NCBI GenBank assembly: GCA_043803805.1
Contig: JAZDJP010000122.1
Span: forward strand, 1 to 19,117
Direction of reading: 5' to 3'
DNA: 19,117 nt
Source: JAZDJP01 sp043803805
GTDB lineage: Bacteria; Planctomycetota; JAZDJP01
Position numbers and translations under genes: made by a program. Below are positions 6,919 through 14,349 of this stretch, in pieces. Numbering within the stretch: position 1 is the stretch's first letter; every line of letters begins with the position of its first letter. Under the pieces are notes generated by a model, which was not told the origin of the DNA, searched no databases, and saw only the letters and a program-made list of their open reading frames with translations.

Positions 6919-8034
6919 CTACTCTCCTTTCCTCATCACCCTTTCGTGCGCCTCCTGCACCGCCGGGTCGTACTCCAGATTCCGGGAACCGGAGGGGTTG
7001 ATCCAAACCTCCATATCCCCCCCTCCAAAACCCGATCCGTACGGAGACCATCTCAACGAGATTTTCCCATACAAACTACCGTTTCTAAATTTCACATAGT
7101 ACTGCCGATGAACTTGGCACTTTTTATCCCAATCCGGGTCATCTTTCTTGACTTCATAAATAATTTTTTGAGCATATCCATCCGCAGGTGCGTCATTCAT
7201 AAACTCATCAGTTCCTTCCAATAACCCTCCCCCATTGATCACCTCGATGGAAAATCCCCAATCATAATGACTTCTGTCTCCCGAGGACATCTCCCGAGGA
7301 GTTCGATCAATCACAATTTGAATATCCCCACCGTCCTTTACCTTTTTACACGTTGTCAAGTCAATCAACGTCAACTCGCCATAATCAATTGACTTCCCAT
7401 ACCTCCCTTTCATCAAATACTCCGCCCCCCGCATCTTCCATAGACGAAAGACAACCGGATTGTCCGGACTGCGCCCTTTCCGAGGGCCAGACACACCAAA
7501 GTAGTCAAACGCACGTTCATTCTTCGGAGGTTGGTACCCTTTCTTTTCAAACGACTCCACAAACAAAACCTTCCCACGTTCATCGGATACCTTGAACATT
7601 CCCTCCGCATCCGTCGTTGCCGATAAATTCTTCCCTCCGGGGGGGCCCAATGCCGTTTCCGTGCGTATGTGCATCTTTACCGTAACACCTTTCACAACCT
7701 CCCCATTCTGATCCACCACTTTTCCGTAAAAAGCAATCGGCACGTTCGCACGATCCGCCGTTTCCTCCCTCATCTTCCAATCTTTCGCGATCCGATCCTC
7801 TTGACTGGGAATTCCCGACGACGGAGGCGTCTTTCCCGGCGGTTTCGGTGAAACAACCGTGCCGGGATGAGCCGGATTCGTTTCCGGAGAAGTTATCGCC
7901 CTTTCGGTACTTGGACGAGTTGCCAACACATTGTCCGGCGCGGATCCCGAACCGTCATGGAGTGGCCAGAGACAATAGCCGACCAGCAAAACAACTAGTA
8001 TCAATCCTATAACTATCAACCCTAAAATTTTCAT
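6919..8034 (-). CDS. Membrane-anchored surface protein with carboxypeptidase-regulatory-like domain
   Basis: A 371-residue protein. Residues 1-25 are an uncleaved-looking membrane anchor; LVGYC is not a good lipobox because Tyr precedes the Cys. A Pro/Thr/Ser-rich linker runs from 26 to 80. Residues about 99-167 resemble a carboxypeptidase-regulatory-like beta-sandwich (FYGKVVDQNGEVVKGVTV, then TTDAEGMFKV). The remaining ~200 residues are not recognised and have many aromatic and charged residues. The start ATG overlaps the TGA of the upstream disrupted gene (ATGA), and its own stop is one base before the permease start. The DNA here is less GC-rich than the flanking enzymes, suggesting separate ancestry. 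No enzymatic role is evident. Confidence 0.7.
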   Translation of the reverse strand: MKILGLIVIGLILVVLLVGYCLWPLHDGSGSAPDNVLATRPSTERAITSPETNPAHPGTVVSPKPPGKTPPSSGIPSQEDRIAKDWKMREETADRANVPIAFYGKVVDQNGEVVKGVTVKMHIRTETALGPPGGKNLSATTDAEGMFKVSDERGKVLFVESFEKKGYQPPKNERAFDYFGVSGPRKGRSPDNPVVFRLWKMRGAEYLMKGRYGKSIDYGELTLIDLTTCKKVKDGGDIQIVIDRTPREMSSGDRSHYDWGFSIEVINGGGLLEGTDEFMNDAPADGYAQKIIYEVKKDDPDWDKKCQVHRQYYVKFRNGSLYGKISLRWSPYGSGFGGGDMEVWINPSGSRNLEYDPAVQEAHERVMRKGE

Positions 8035-8643
8035 AGTACCGACCTGAAACTAAAGGACTCCATCAATTTCTTCCAATATGATAACCGCTTCGCCATCACA
8101 CTTCGAAACTGCCCGCTATGCCCCGGATGCAATTTTCCAAACATGTCATACAAATCGACCTGCGCTGTGCGATCAAACGGCCCGCCAATCAATGCCGCGG
8201 CCGGCGTCTCCTCTCCGCTATCTTCCACCCACGGCGCCCCCATCGGCTGACTCCGGGATTCAACGCAATACCGGATACCCGGACAGCGCCAGCGTAAAGG
8301 AACAATCCCCTTCCTCCACCTGCGCCGACGGCGCATACCGTCCTGCTTCGACGCCGTCCGCCATGAGGATGACCGTTTTCACATGACCGATTGGATCCAT
8401 CTTCTTCCCATGCGTTTCAGTTTTGGCACGGAAGTGAACCGTGATTGGAATCGAAGCGGCGTGGGTGGCGGTGGTATCGGCGGGAGAAACAATGCTGACA
8501 ACCGGTTCGGGATGATCCTTGGATGGTGCCGCGTATGTCCCGGAGGCCGCGACAGACAACACCATCCCTCCAAGCAAGCCGACGCCCCGCAACAAGAGGA
8601 ATCGATCGACTGCAATTTTACTCGTGCACATGGAAATGTTCAT
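8031..8643 (-). pseudogene. Secreted Ig-like protein interrupted by a frameshift
   Basis: The 5' part (8643-8260, 127 codons) has a signal peptide ending near TYAA, then a bacterial Ig-like strand pattern (VVSIVSPADTTATHAASIPI ... HVKTVILMADGVEAGRY). It stops abruptly at TGA 8260-8262, just after SGYPVLR. The frame open from 8336 to 8031 continues with plausible protein (QPMGAPWVEDSGEETPAAAL ... DLYDMFGKLHPGHSGQF) and ends in a TGA that overlaps the next start as ATGA. Removing one T from the CGTTGAA at the stop would join the two parts as VLR-ESRSQ, giving about 203 residues. The likely explanations are a one-base insertion, a sequencing error or, less likely, a +1 recoding site. The start ATG at 8643 overlaps the TGA of a remnant frame upstream. 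Confidence 0.6.
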
Positions 8644-8716
8644 TCCCGATAAACCTCAAATGCCCCGCCGAAAACCCATTCGCCCTTCTGGATCTTGGTG
8701 ATTGGGGATTGTTTGG
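8640..8716 (-). pseudogene. Possible C-terminal remnant of a lost coupled gene
   Basis: Between the FAH-family stop (8717-8719) and the next start, one minus-strand frame reads protein-like sequence SPITKIQKGEWVFGGAFEVYRE and ends in TGA at 8642-8640, overlapping the following ATG. This ATGA layout is the same as in the next junction down. The remnant is too short to identify; it might be chance sequence. Confidence 0.35.
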
Positions 8717-9586
8717 TTATTTTCCACCCACCACCCTGTTCTCCAGCACCCCGATCCCCCCCGCCTCGATCCGCACCACATCCCCGGCCTTTAAAAAAAC
8801 GGGGGGCTTCCGGAACACCCCCACGCCGGCGGGGGTTCCCGTTAAAATAACGTCCCCGGCCGCCAGGGTCATCCCGCGGGAAATGAACGCCACCAGCGAC
8901 GCGACGCCGAAAATCATGTTCGCCGTCGTGGAATCCTGGCGGATGCGGCCGTTCACGAACGCCTTCAAAGGAATGACCTGGGGATCGGGAATCTCGTCCG
9001 CCGTCACGAGCGCCGGCCCCATCGGCGCGAACGTGTCGCAGGACTTTCCGCGCACCCATTGCCCGTCCCCGAACTGGAGGTCCCGCGCCGAGACGTCATT
9101 CGCCGCCGTGTACCCGAACACATAAGAAAGGGCGCGGGTCTCCGGGATGCGCCGCCCGCCCCGTCCGAGGACGACGGCCAGTTCCGCCTCGTAATCCAGT
9201 TTTTTGGTGATGGCCGGACGGAGAATGGCGTCGCCCGGACCGACAATCGCGTTCGAAAATTTCGCAAAAATCACGGGGGATTTCGGCGCCGGGACGTCGT
9301 TTTCCACGCAGTGGTCGCGGTAGTTCAACCCAATGCAAATGATCTTCCCGGGACGGTAAAGCGGCGCGCGCAATCGAACGGCCGACGCCGGCCGGAACCA
9401 GCCCCGCCGGGGGCGCCGGAGCGCCGCGCGGACGGCCGCCAGCGCCTTCAATCCGCCCCGGACGACCGGAAACAGATCCTCCGCCCCCCGCCAGGCCGCC
9501 ACCGCCGCGCCCAGGTCGAGAACCTCCGCCCCGATTTCCACACCGATGGATCGCCGGCCGCGGATGTCGAACGTCACGAGACGCAT
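8717..9586 (-). CDS. Fumarylacetoacetate hydrolase family protein
   Basis: A 289-residue cytoplasmic enzyme of the FAH family, which hydrolyses or rearranges C-C bonds in 2-keto or 2,4-diketo acids using Mg or Mn. The metal ligands E133 and E135 (DYEAELAVV) and D164 (NDVSARD) are present, along with H92 in the lid segment NYRDHC, K181 in GKSCDTFAP, and the late TGTPAGVG loop. The N-terminal ~75 residues form the small domain common in MhpD-like members. Several pathways use such enzymes (aromatic catabolism, oxaloacetate decarboxylation, or the final step of non-phosphorylated deoxysugar routes), and the sequence does not decide between them. No ribosome site precedes the ATG; an extended -10 lies 6 bases upstream. 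It is divergent from the transglutaminase-like gene. Confidence 0.87.
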   Translation of the reverse strand: MRLVTFDIRGRRSIGVEIGAEVLDLGAAVAAWRGAEDLFPVVRGGLKALAAVRAALRRPRRGWFRPASAVRLRAPLYRPGKIICIGLNYRDHCVENDVPAPKSPVIFAKFSNAIVGPGDAILRPAITKKLDYEAELAVVLGRGGRRIPETRALSYVFGYTAANDVSARDLQFGDGQWVRGKSCDTFAPMGPALVTADEIPDPQVIPLKAFVNGRIRQDSTTANMIFGVASLVAFISRGMTLAAGDVILTGTPAGVGVFRKPPVFLKAGDVVRIEAGGIGVLENRVVGGK

Positions 9587-9592
9587 TGGGGC

Positions 9593-9601
9593 ATTATAGC
9601 A
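9593..9601 (-). promoter_or_regulatory. Extended -10 promoter element; predicted leaderless start for the FAH-family gene
   Basis: The minus strand reads TGCTATAAT, a consensus extended -10. Six bases separate TATAAT from the A of ATG 9586, so transcription would begin on the start codon. No good -35 is seen, as expected for an extended -10 promoter, and no Shine-Dalgarno is present. Confidence 0.55.
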
Positions 9602-9608
9602 AATATCG

Positions 9609-9637
9609 TTTCAAATCCCCGCTCGCTTTGTTAAAAT
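9609..9637 (+). promoter_or_regulatory. Possible promoter for the transglutaminase-like gene
   Basis: TGTTAAAAT gives an extended -10 (TAAAAT at 9632-9637), with a weak -35 TTTCAA at 9609-9614 and 17 bases between them. The leader would be about 60 bases long, with a strong ribosome site at its end. The -35 match is poor. Confidence 0.3.
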
Positions 9638-9705
9638 TCCTGTTCGGACGTTAAACATTCACGAATTCTTGAAGTGGAGCGACTCCGGGAAATGGAGGAG
9701 GGTTC

Positions 9706-11202
9706 ATGTCCGCGAAAAATATCTGGCTGGGAAACGAACGCTGGCCGGGCAACAAGTCCTGCGGCGATTTTGCCCGCGACGTGTTCCGCCTTGCCCGTGC
9801 GAAAACCGACAAACGGAAAGCGCTCGCGTTTTACGACTGGCTCACGCGGTGCCTGATGCGCGGCGCGAACCTCCAGCTTCCGAATGGCGCGGGGGGCTAC
9901 TCGCGGTGCTACGAGCCGCTTGTTCTCCTGGCGAGCTGGGGGCATGGGGAATGCACCTTCTGGGGTTGGATCGCGACGGAATGCCTGTGCGCCGCGGGGC
10001 TCAAGGCCCGCCGCGTGGTGGCGCACAACAACGGGCACACGTTTTACGAGGTGTGGTACACGGGAGACGACGGCCGCGGGCAGTGGCACGCGTTCGATCC
10101 GTTCATCGGCTGGTTTTTCCTGAACGAACGCGGCGAAGTCGCCAGTTGCGAAGAGCTCGCCGCGAATCCGCGCCTCGTGCAGGATCCGCTTCCGGGACAT
10201 CCGGTTCCGCTGGGCCATCATCCGGAGCGCTCCGGCATCGGCCACCGGCACCGCCTGGAGGATCAGGTGTTCATCGAACAACCCATGCGGAACGACGTAA
10301 ACGCGTGGGAATTGCAAAAGGGCATGGAGGTCGCGTTTAATTTTATGCCGGAAGTTTCCGGCGAGGCGCTCTTCGAAAAGACGGGCGACGGGAATCCCGT
10401 CAGCAGTCATTGCGACATCGCGGAACTCAACCGCGGGGGCTTTGTGGCGCAACCCAAACACATGCCCTACTGGAAAAATTACCTCTGGCCCACCGAGAAT
10501 ACGGATGGTCTGAACGAAGGCCGCCCCGTCCGCTGGCACGGCGCGGGGGCGCTCCGCTGGACGCCGCTCAAACACGGAAAGACCGTCGTGGAGGAATCGC
10601 ACAACGCGAAATTTGAAAACGGCATCTTGAAATTGGCGGGCCGGCACGACTTCGCCGAGGTCTGGTATCATTTCAAACTTCCCTATCTCGTCTCGCGCGT
10701 CGTGGTGGATTACGACGTCGTCGGATCCGGAGGGGATTACTTCGGATTGTCCCTGAGCGCCGACGGCGGGCGGACGATCTGGCCGATGAAGTTGAAGGCG
10801 AACGCCCCGCACTACGGCGTGGCGCGAAACGGCCGGGCCCAGCGACTCGCGGGCGAACCGAGCGTGCAGGGATTGCGGGAATTCTGGCTCCGGGTGGATT
10901 TTTCGAGCCACGCGTCGCCGCTCACGTTCGCGGTGCAGGCGCTCCGCATCTCGGTGGGCTTCCAGCACAACATGCACCTCCAGCCGCGGCTCCTGCCCGG
11001 CGCGAACCCGATTTGGCTCGAAGCGGGAAAATTGGATTCCGGGGACAAGCTCCAGGCCGAATGGATTTTCCAGAAGAACGGGAAAGAGGAGCGCGCGCGC
11101 CTCGAACTCGCCAAAGCCGGAAAAGTTTCCGACAAGGTGAATCTCAAGGCCAGGTGCCCGTCGGAAATCCTCATGACCGGCATCCGTCTGACGTGCATGT
11201 GA
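9706..11202 (+). CDS. Transglutaminase-like (papain-fold) protein with unknown C-terminal half
   Basis: A 498-residue protein without a signal peptide. Residues about 35-140 resemble a transglutaminase-like core: C83 in GHGECTFWGWIATECL at the start of a helix, H111 in NNGHTFYEVWY, and D131 in WHAFDPFIGWF, matching the Cys-His-Asp order and spacing of the fold. Such proteins may be proteases, amidases or transferases; the substrate is unknown. Residues about 270-498 form a beta-rich region (VWYHFKLPYLVSRVVVDYDV, later FWLRVDFSS) reminiscent of a carbohydrate-binding-type sandwich, which is only an inference. GGAGGAG lies 5 bases before ATG 9706. The pseudouridine synthase gene follows after 27 bases. 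Confidence 0.7.
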   Translation: MSAKNIWLGNERWPGNKSCGDFARDVFRLARAKTDKRKALAFYDWLTRCLMRGANLQLPNGAGGYSRCYEPLVLLASWGHGECTFWGWIATECLCAAGLKARRVVAHNNGHTFYEVWYTGDDGRGQWHAFDPFIGWFFLNERGEVASCEELAANPRLVQDPLPGHPVPLGHHPERSGIGHRHRLEDQVFIEQPMRNDVNAWELQKGMEVAFNFMPEVSGEALFEKTGDGNPVSSHCDIAELNRGGFVAQPKHMPYWKNYLWPTENTDGLNEGRPVRWHGAGALRWTPLKHGKTVVEESHNAKFENGILKLAGRHDFAEVWYHFKLPYLVSRVVVDYDVVGSGGDYFGLSLSADGGRTIWPMKLKANAPHYGVARNGRAQRLAGEPSVQGLREFWLRVDFSSHASPLTFAVQALRISVGFQHNMHLQPRLLPGANPIWLEAGKLDSGDKLQAEWIFQKNGKEERARLELAKAGKVSDKVNLKARCPSEILMTGIRLTCM

Positions 11203-11229
11203 GGCGGGTGGTCCATTAACAATGTCACC

Positions 11230-11970
11230 ATGGCCTCCCATCCCGTTCCCGGCGGCAAGTTTCTTTCGCAAGGCCTCGTGATCCTTTACGAGGACCGGGA
11301 TCTCCTGGTGGTGGACAAGCCGCCGGGGCTTCTCACGATCGCGACCGAGACGGAGAACCGGCGCACGGCGTATTTCATTCTCACGGATTACGTCCGCAAG
11401 GGCGCGTCCAAATCGCGGAACCGCGTGTTCATCGTTCATCGGCTGGATCGGGAGGCCTCCGGCGTCCTCGTCTTCGCGAAAAACGAGCCGGCCAAGCTCC
11501 GGTTGCAGAAGGACTGGGAACAAACGAAAAAACTTTACCTGGCCGTCGTTCATGGCCAATGCAAAAAAACCGAAGATGTCATTTCGAGTTGCCTGGCGGA
11601 GAACCGGGCGCACGTGGTTTATGCGACTTCGGATCCGGCAAAGGGGAAATTGTCCCGCACGGCCTATCGCGTGCTCGCGGAGGGAAACGGGCGTACGCTC
11701 CTGGAAGTGGATCTCCTGACCGGACGGAAGCACCAAATTCGCGTTCACCTGGCCGGCATGGGGAATCCGATTGTGGGCGATGCGAAGTACGGGAAACCCG
11801 AGCGCGCGCCCGCGCGCCTGGCGCTTCACGCCCGGTCGCTTTCCTTCAACCACCCCCACAACGGCCGGCGGCTCACCTTCGAATCGCGGATTCCCGCGTA
11901 TCTCAAGGCGTTGGTGGGAGGAAAGGCGGTTTTCGCGAGACCGCTTCCCAAACCCCGCCAACCCACATGA
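11230..11970 (+). CDS. RluA-family RNA pseudouridine synthase
   Basis: A 246-residue protein that converts specific uridines in rRNA or tRNA to pseudouridine. The catalytic motif HRLDREASG (70-78) carries the essential D73. LYEDRDLLVVDKPPGLL near the N terminus and LTGRKHQIRVHLAGMGNPIVGDAKYG-type sequence later are both standard for RluA/RluC/RluD relatives. No N-terminal S4 domain is present, so it is a stand-alone catalytic domain like RluA or TruC. The exact target uridine cannot be read from the sequence. There is no obvious ribosome site before ATG 11230, and the gene probably depends on readthrough from the transglutaminase-like gene 27 bases upstream. Confidence 0.88.
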   Translation: MASHPVPGGKFLSQGLVILYEDRDLLVVDKPPGLLTIATETENRRTAYFILTDYVRKGASKSRNRVFIVHRLDREASGVLVFAKNEPAKLRLQKDWEQTKKLYLAVVHGQCKKTEDVISSCLAENRAHVVYATSDPAKGKLSRTAYRVLAEGNGRTLLEVDLLTGRKHQIRVHLAGMGNPIVGDAKYGKPERAPARLALHARSLSFNHPHNGRRLTFESRIPAYLKALVGGKAVFARPLPKPRQPT

Positions 11971-12126
11971 CGCATACCGGAGAGAACCTTCTCCATCACC
12001 ATCCCTCGAAGACGCATCAACACGAAAGCAGGCAAGGCATCCCGGGGATAAAGGACGACATCCTCCGTGCCGCTCAGGAAGCGATTTGATCCCTTGGCAA
12101 ATCCCATTTCCTTGCTATTTCTCACA

Positions 12127-12147
12127 AGATTCTACAACCAAGAATCT
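12127..12147. other. Stem-loop between convergent genes
   Basis: AGATTCT (12127-12133) and AGAATCT (12141-12147) are perfect complements with a 7-base loop. The stem overlaps the stop codon of the minus-strand phosphatase gene and sits between two convergent genes. It has no proper T-run on either side, so a terminator role is doubtful. The rest of 11971-12145 holds nothing recognisable. Confidence 0.35.
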
Positions 12148-13078
12148 AATCCGCTTTTGGAGTCTTGGCCTCGGGCGGAGTTTGAGGAAACAGTTCCTTC
12201 TTCACCTTCGACGCCACGACATAAAACACGCCCTTTTCGACAAGCAGGCACTGGGCCGGGCCGCCGTAGGTCGCGGAAAGGCCCACGTCAATCATGACCA
12301 CTCGGCCGTTGCACCGGGTCTGGATGCCGGACTTGGACACGGTATGGCCCACCACCATGCGGCTGACGCTGTAGGCCTTGAAAACCGCATCCAGGTCCGG
12401 GATCAGCGCCGCCTCCTCTTTCACGGCGTAATCGCGGCACCAGAGCGGACCGTTCAGGCCCATGAGAATCCCGTCCTTCACCTCCTTGCCCTCCCGGAAT
12501 TCCTGACGCGCCGCGTCGTTCAACTCCGGAAGCGGTTTTTTGGCGTACTCGGGACTCATGCCGCCGTGCAGAAAAAGGATGTCGTTGATGCGGATCGCGA
12601 CATTATGGCCGGCGATCCATTTCCCGTAATCCCCCTGGGGAGATAGCGCCTTCAACAGCCCCTCCCGACCGCCGAAAGCTTCGAATTCGCCGGGATGGAC
12701 ATACTGCAACATCCCCAGCGGCACCATGGCCTCGTGGTTGCCCATCAGGGCATGCACAAAACCGCCCGCGGCCGCCGCCTGCGTTTCCAGTTCCATGAGC
12801 AGGTCCATGGCTTTCTTCGAGTCCGGGCCGCGGTCCAGAACGTCGCCGGTCTGGACCAAATGGGTTTTGCCCCCGATCCAGACATTCTTGTCGTCAATCA
12901 CCTCCGCGAGACGCAGAACCTTGACCAACTGATCATAATCCCCGTGTACGTCGCCCACGGCCACGATGCGATCCACCCCGCTCCAAGCGCATTCAACGGG
13001 CGGCGCGGCGGCCACGCAGAACGACAGGAGGAGGCAGAACACCACAAACAGTAGAAAAACTTTATACTTCGGATTCAT
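12146..13078 (-). CDS. Secreted Shewanella-like (Shelph) metallophosphatase
   Basis: A 310-residue PPP-type phosphatase with a signal peptide at residues 1-25 (hydrophobic run, CVAAAP cleavage), so it acts in the periplasm or outside. Motifs are GDVHGD (D43, H45), GDVLDRG (D79, D82, R83), GNHE (N114, H115, E116), LHGG and VVGHT, the full PPP two-metal set. The large insert between GNHE and LHGG fits Shelph proteins, which often prefer phosphotyrosine; the substrate here is not known. GAAGG lies 8 bases before the ATG. It follows the sensor-kinase gene by 68 bases on the same strand, so the two may be co-transcribed. Confidence 0.85.
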   Translation of the reverse strand: MNPKYKVFLLFVVFCLLLSFCVAAAPPVECAWSGVDRIVAVGDVHGDYDQLVKVLRLAEVIDDKNVWIGGKTHLVQTGDVLDRGPDSKKAMDLLMELETQAAAAGGFVHALMGNHEAMVPLGMLQYVHPGEFEAFGGREGLLKALSPQGDYGKWIAGHNVAIRINDILFLHGGMSPEYAKKPLPELNDAARQEFREGKEVKDGILMGLNGPLWCRDYAVKEEAALIPDLDAVFKAYSVSRMVVGHTVSKSGIQTRCNGRVVMIDVGLSATYGGPAQCLLVEKGVFYVVASKVKKELFPQTPPEAKTPKAD

Positions 13079-13146
13079 GGGTTATGCCTTCCCGGGCAAT
13101 CCTGGGATTTTGAAATATCCCTTTTCCGACCCCACCGTCGTGAAAT

Positions 13147-14268
13147 TCACCCTTCCACGAGCGGCAAAACGATCCGCACGGTGGTGCCTTTCCCCGCTTC
13201 ACTTTCGAGCGCCACGGTGCCCCCGTGCTCCGTGATGATGGTATGGACGATGGACAATCCGAGCCCCGTCCCCTTCCCCTCGGGCTTGGTGGTGAAAAAC
13301 GGATCGAAGGCGTGTTCGAGCGCTTCCGGGGTCATTCCGGCGCCGTCGTCCCGGACGATCACCCGGGCGGAGCGGCGGCCCGGCCCCGGCGGAACGATTT
13401 CCCCCTCCACCTCCACCCGCCCCCCCTCGGCCACGGCGTCGGCGGCGTTGCCCAGCAGATTGAGAAACACCTGTTCGAGTTCACGGGGGTCGCCGAAGAC
13501 GCGCAGGTCCTCCGGGATGCGGCACTCGAACCTCACCCGGCGCGCCTCGAGCCGGTGCCGGAGGAATCCCGCCGCCCCCGCCGCCACCTCCCGAAGGTCC
13601 ACCGGCTGGGGCTGGATGTCCCGCCGGGAGAACCGGAGCATCCGGCGCACCGTCCCCTCGATCCGCTCGAGCCCCTCCCCGATCAGCGCGACGTATTCCG
13701 CGGCCTTCGGGTCGCCGGGCGGAAGATCCCGCAGACGCCGGGCGGCGTTCATCATTCCGCTCAGAGGATTGTTGATCTCGTGGGCCACGCCCGCGGCCAG
13801 GGTCCCCAGCGCCGCCAGGCGTTCGGCGACGATCAGGTGCTTCTGCGCCGCCTCCGCCCGGTTGCGGTGGGCGGCCACCTCGGTCTCGGCATCCTCCCGG
13901 AAGCGGCGCACCTCGGCCATCATCTCGTTGAAGGCGCGCGTCAACTCCCCCATCTCGTCCACGCGTTCCTCGAAGGGGACGGGGCGGCTGACGTCCCCCG
14001 CGGCCACGCGCCGGCTCCCCTCCAGAAGCGCCTGCATGGGCCGGAGGACAAGCCGGTGGACCAGCAGGTACACGATGAACACCAGCGCCAGGGTCCCGAG
14101 AACCATGATCCAGAGAATGATGGTGAGCATCTCCAGAGGCCCCCGCAGACGCGCCCCCAGGACCGGCTGGAGATAGAGGGTGAGCAGAAACACGGCCAGC
14201 AGCAGGAACGTGACCAGCATCACGCCCAGGATCGCCGCGAGAAACTTGAGACGCAGGGGCCGTATCAT
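13147..14268 (-). CDS. Membrane sensor histidine kinase (HAMP-HisKA-HATPase)
   Basis: A 373-residue kinase. Two membrane segments (about 9-33 and 47-70) flank only a very short outer loop, so it probably senses the membrane or its partners rather than a soluble ligand. A HAMP domain spans about 71-125 and a coiled coil runs to 150. The phosphoacceptor is H163 in GVAHEINNPL. The ATP-binding domain has the N box (N274 in LNLLGNAADAV), G1 DDGAGM (307-312), F box FDPFFTTK and G2 GKGTGLGLS. No response regulator is encoded in the window. The gene is divergent from the HEAT-repeat gene across an 81-base region, and is followed by the secreted phosphatase. Confidence 0.9.
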   Translation of the reverse strand: MIRPLRLKFLAAILGVMLVTFLLLAVFLLTLYLQPVLGARLRGPLEMLTIILWIMVLGTLALVFIVYLLVHRLVLRPMQALLEGSRRVAAGDVSRPVPFEERVDEMGELTRAFNEMMAEVRRFREDAETEVAAHRNRAEAAQKHLIVAERLAALGTLAAGVAHEINNPLSGMMNAARRLRDLPPGDPKAAEYVALIGEGLERIEGTVRRMLRFSRRDIQPQPVDLREVAAGAAGFLRHRLEARRVRFECRIPEDLRVFGDPRELEQVFLNLLGNAADAVAEGGRVEVEGEIVPPGPGRRSARVIVRDDGAGMTPEALEHAFDPFFTTKPEGKGTGLGLSIVHTIITEHGGTVALESEAGKGTTVRIVLPLVEG

Positions 14269-14311
14269 CCCCTCACCCTACACCAAACCTCCCGCGAAGC
14301 CAAAAAAATTT

Positions 14312-14344
14312 TTGACCTTCCCGGATCGGAAGGGTATGATACCC
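14312..14344 (+). promoter_or_regulatory. Strong sigma70-type promoter with two overlapping dyads
   Basis: TTGACC (14312-14317) and TATGAT (14335-14340) are separated by exactly 17 bases. The predicted start of transcription at about 14347-14348 is only 2-3 bases before ATG 14350, and there is no Shine-Dalgarno. CCTTCC-N6-GGAAGG (14316-14333) fills the spacer and GGGTAT-G-ATACCC (14332-14344) covers the -10; either could be an operator. The divergent kinase gene starts at 14268. Confidence 0.6.
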
Positions 14345-14349
14345 CTACC

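Noticed and set aside
7353..7851. Small plus-strand frames inside the surface-protein gene
   Set aside because: They are Ser/Thr/His/Arg-rich frames antisense to a well-supported gene, with no ribosome sites.
9631..11961. Minus-strand 776-codon open frame
   Set aside because: It is a shadow of the transglutaminase-like and RluA genes, which have clear motifs and, for the first, a strong ribosome site.
13225..14349. Upstream extension of the HEAT-repeat frame
   Set aside because: It is antisense to the sensor kinase; the signal peptide and promoter place the real start at 14350.
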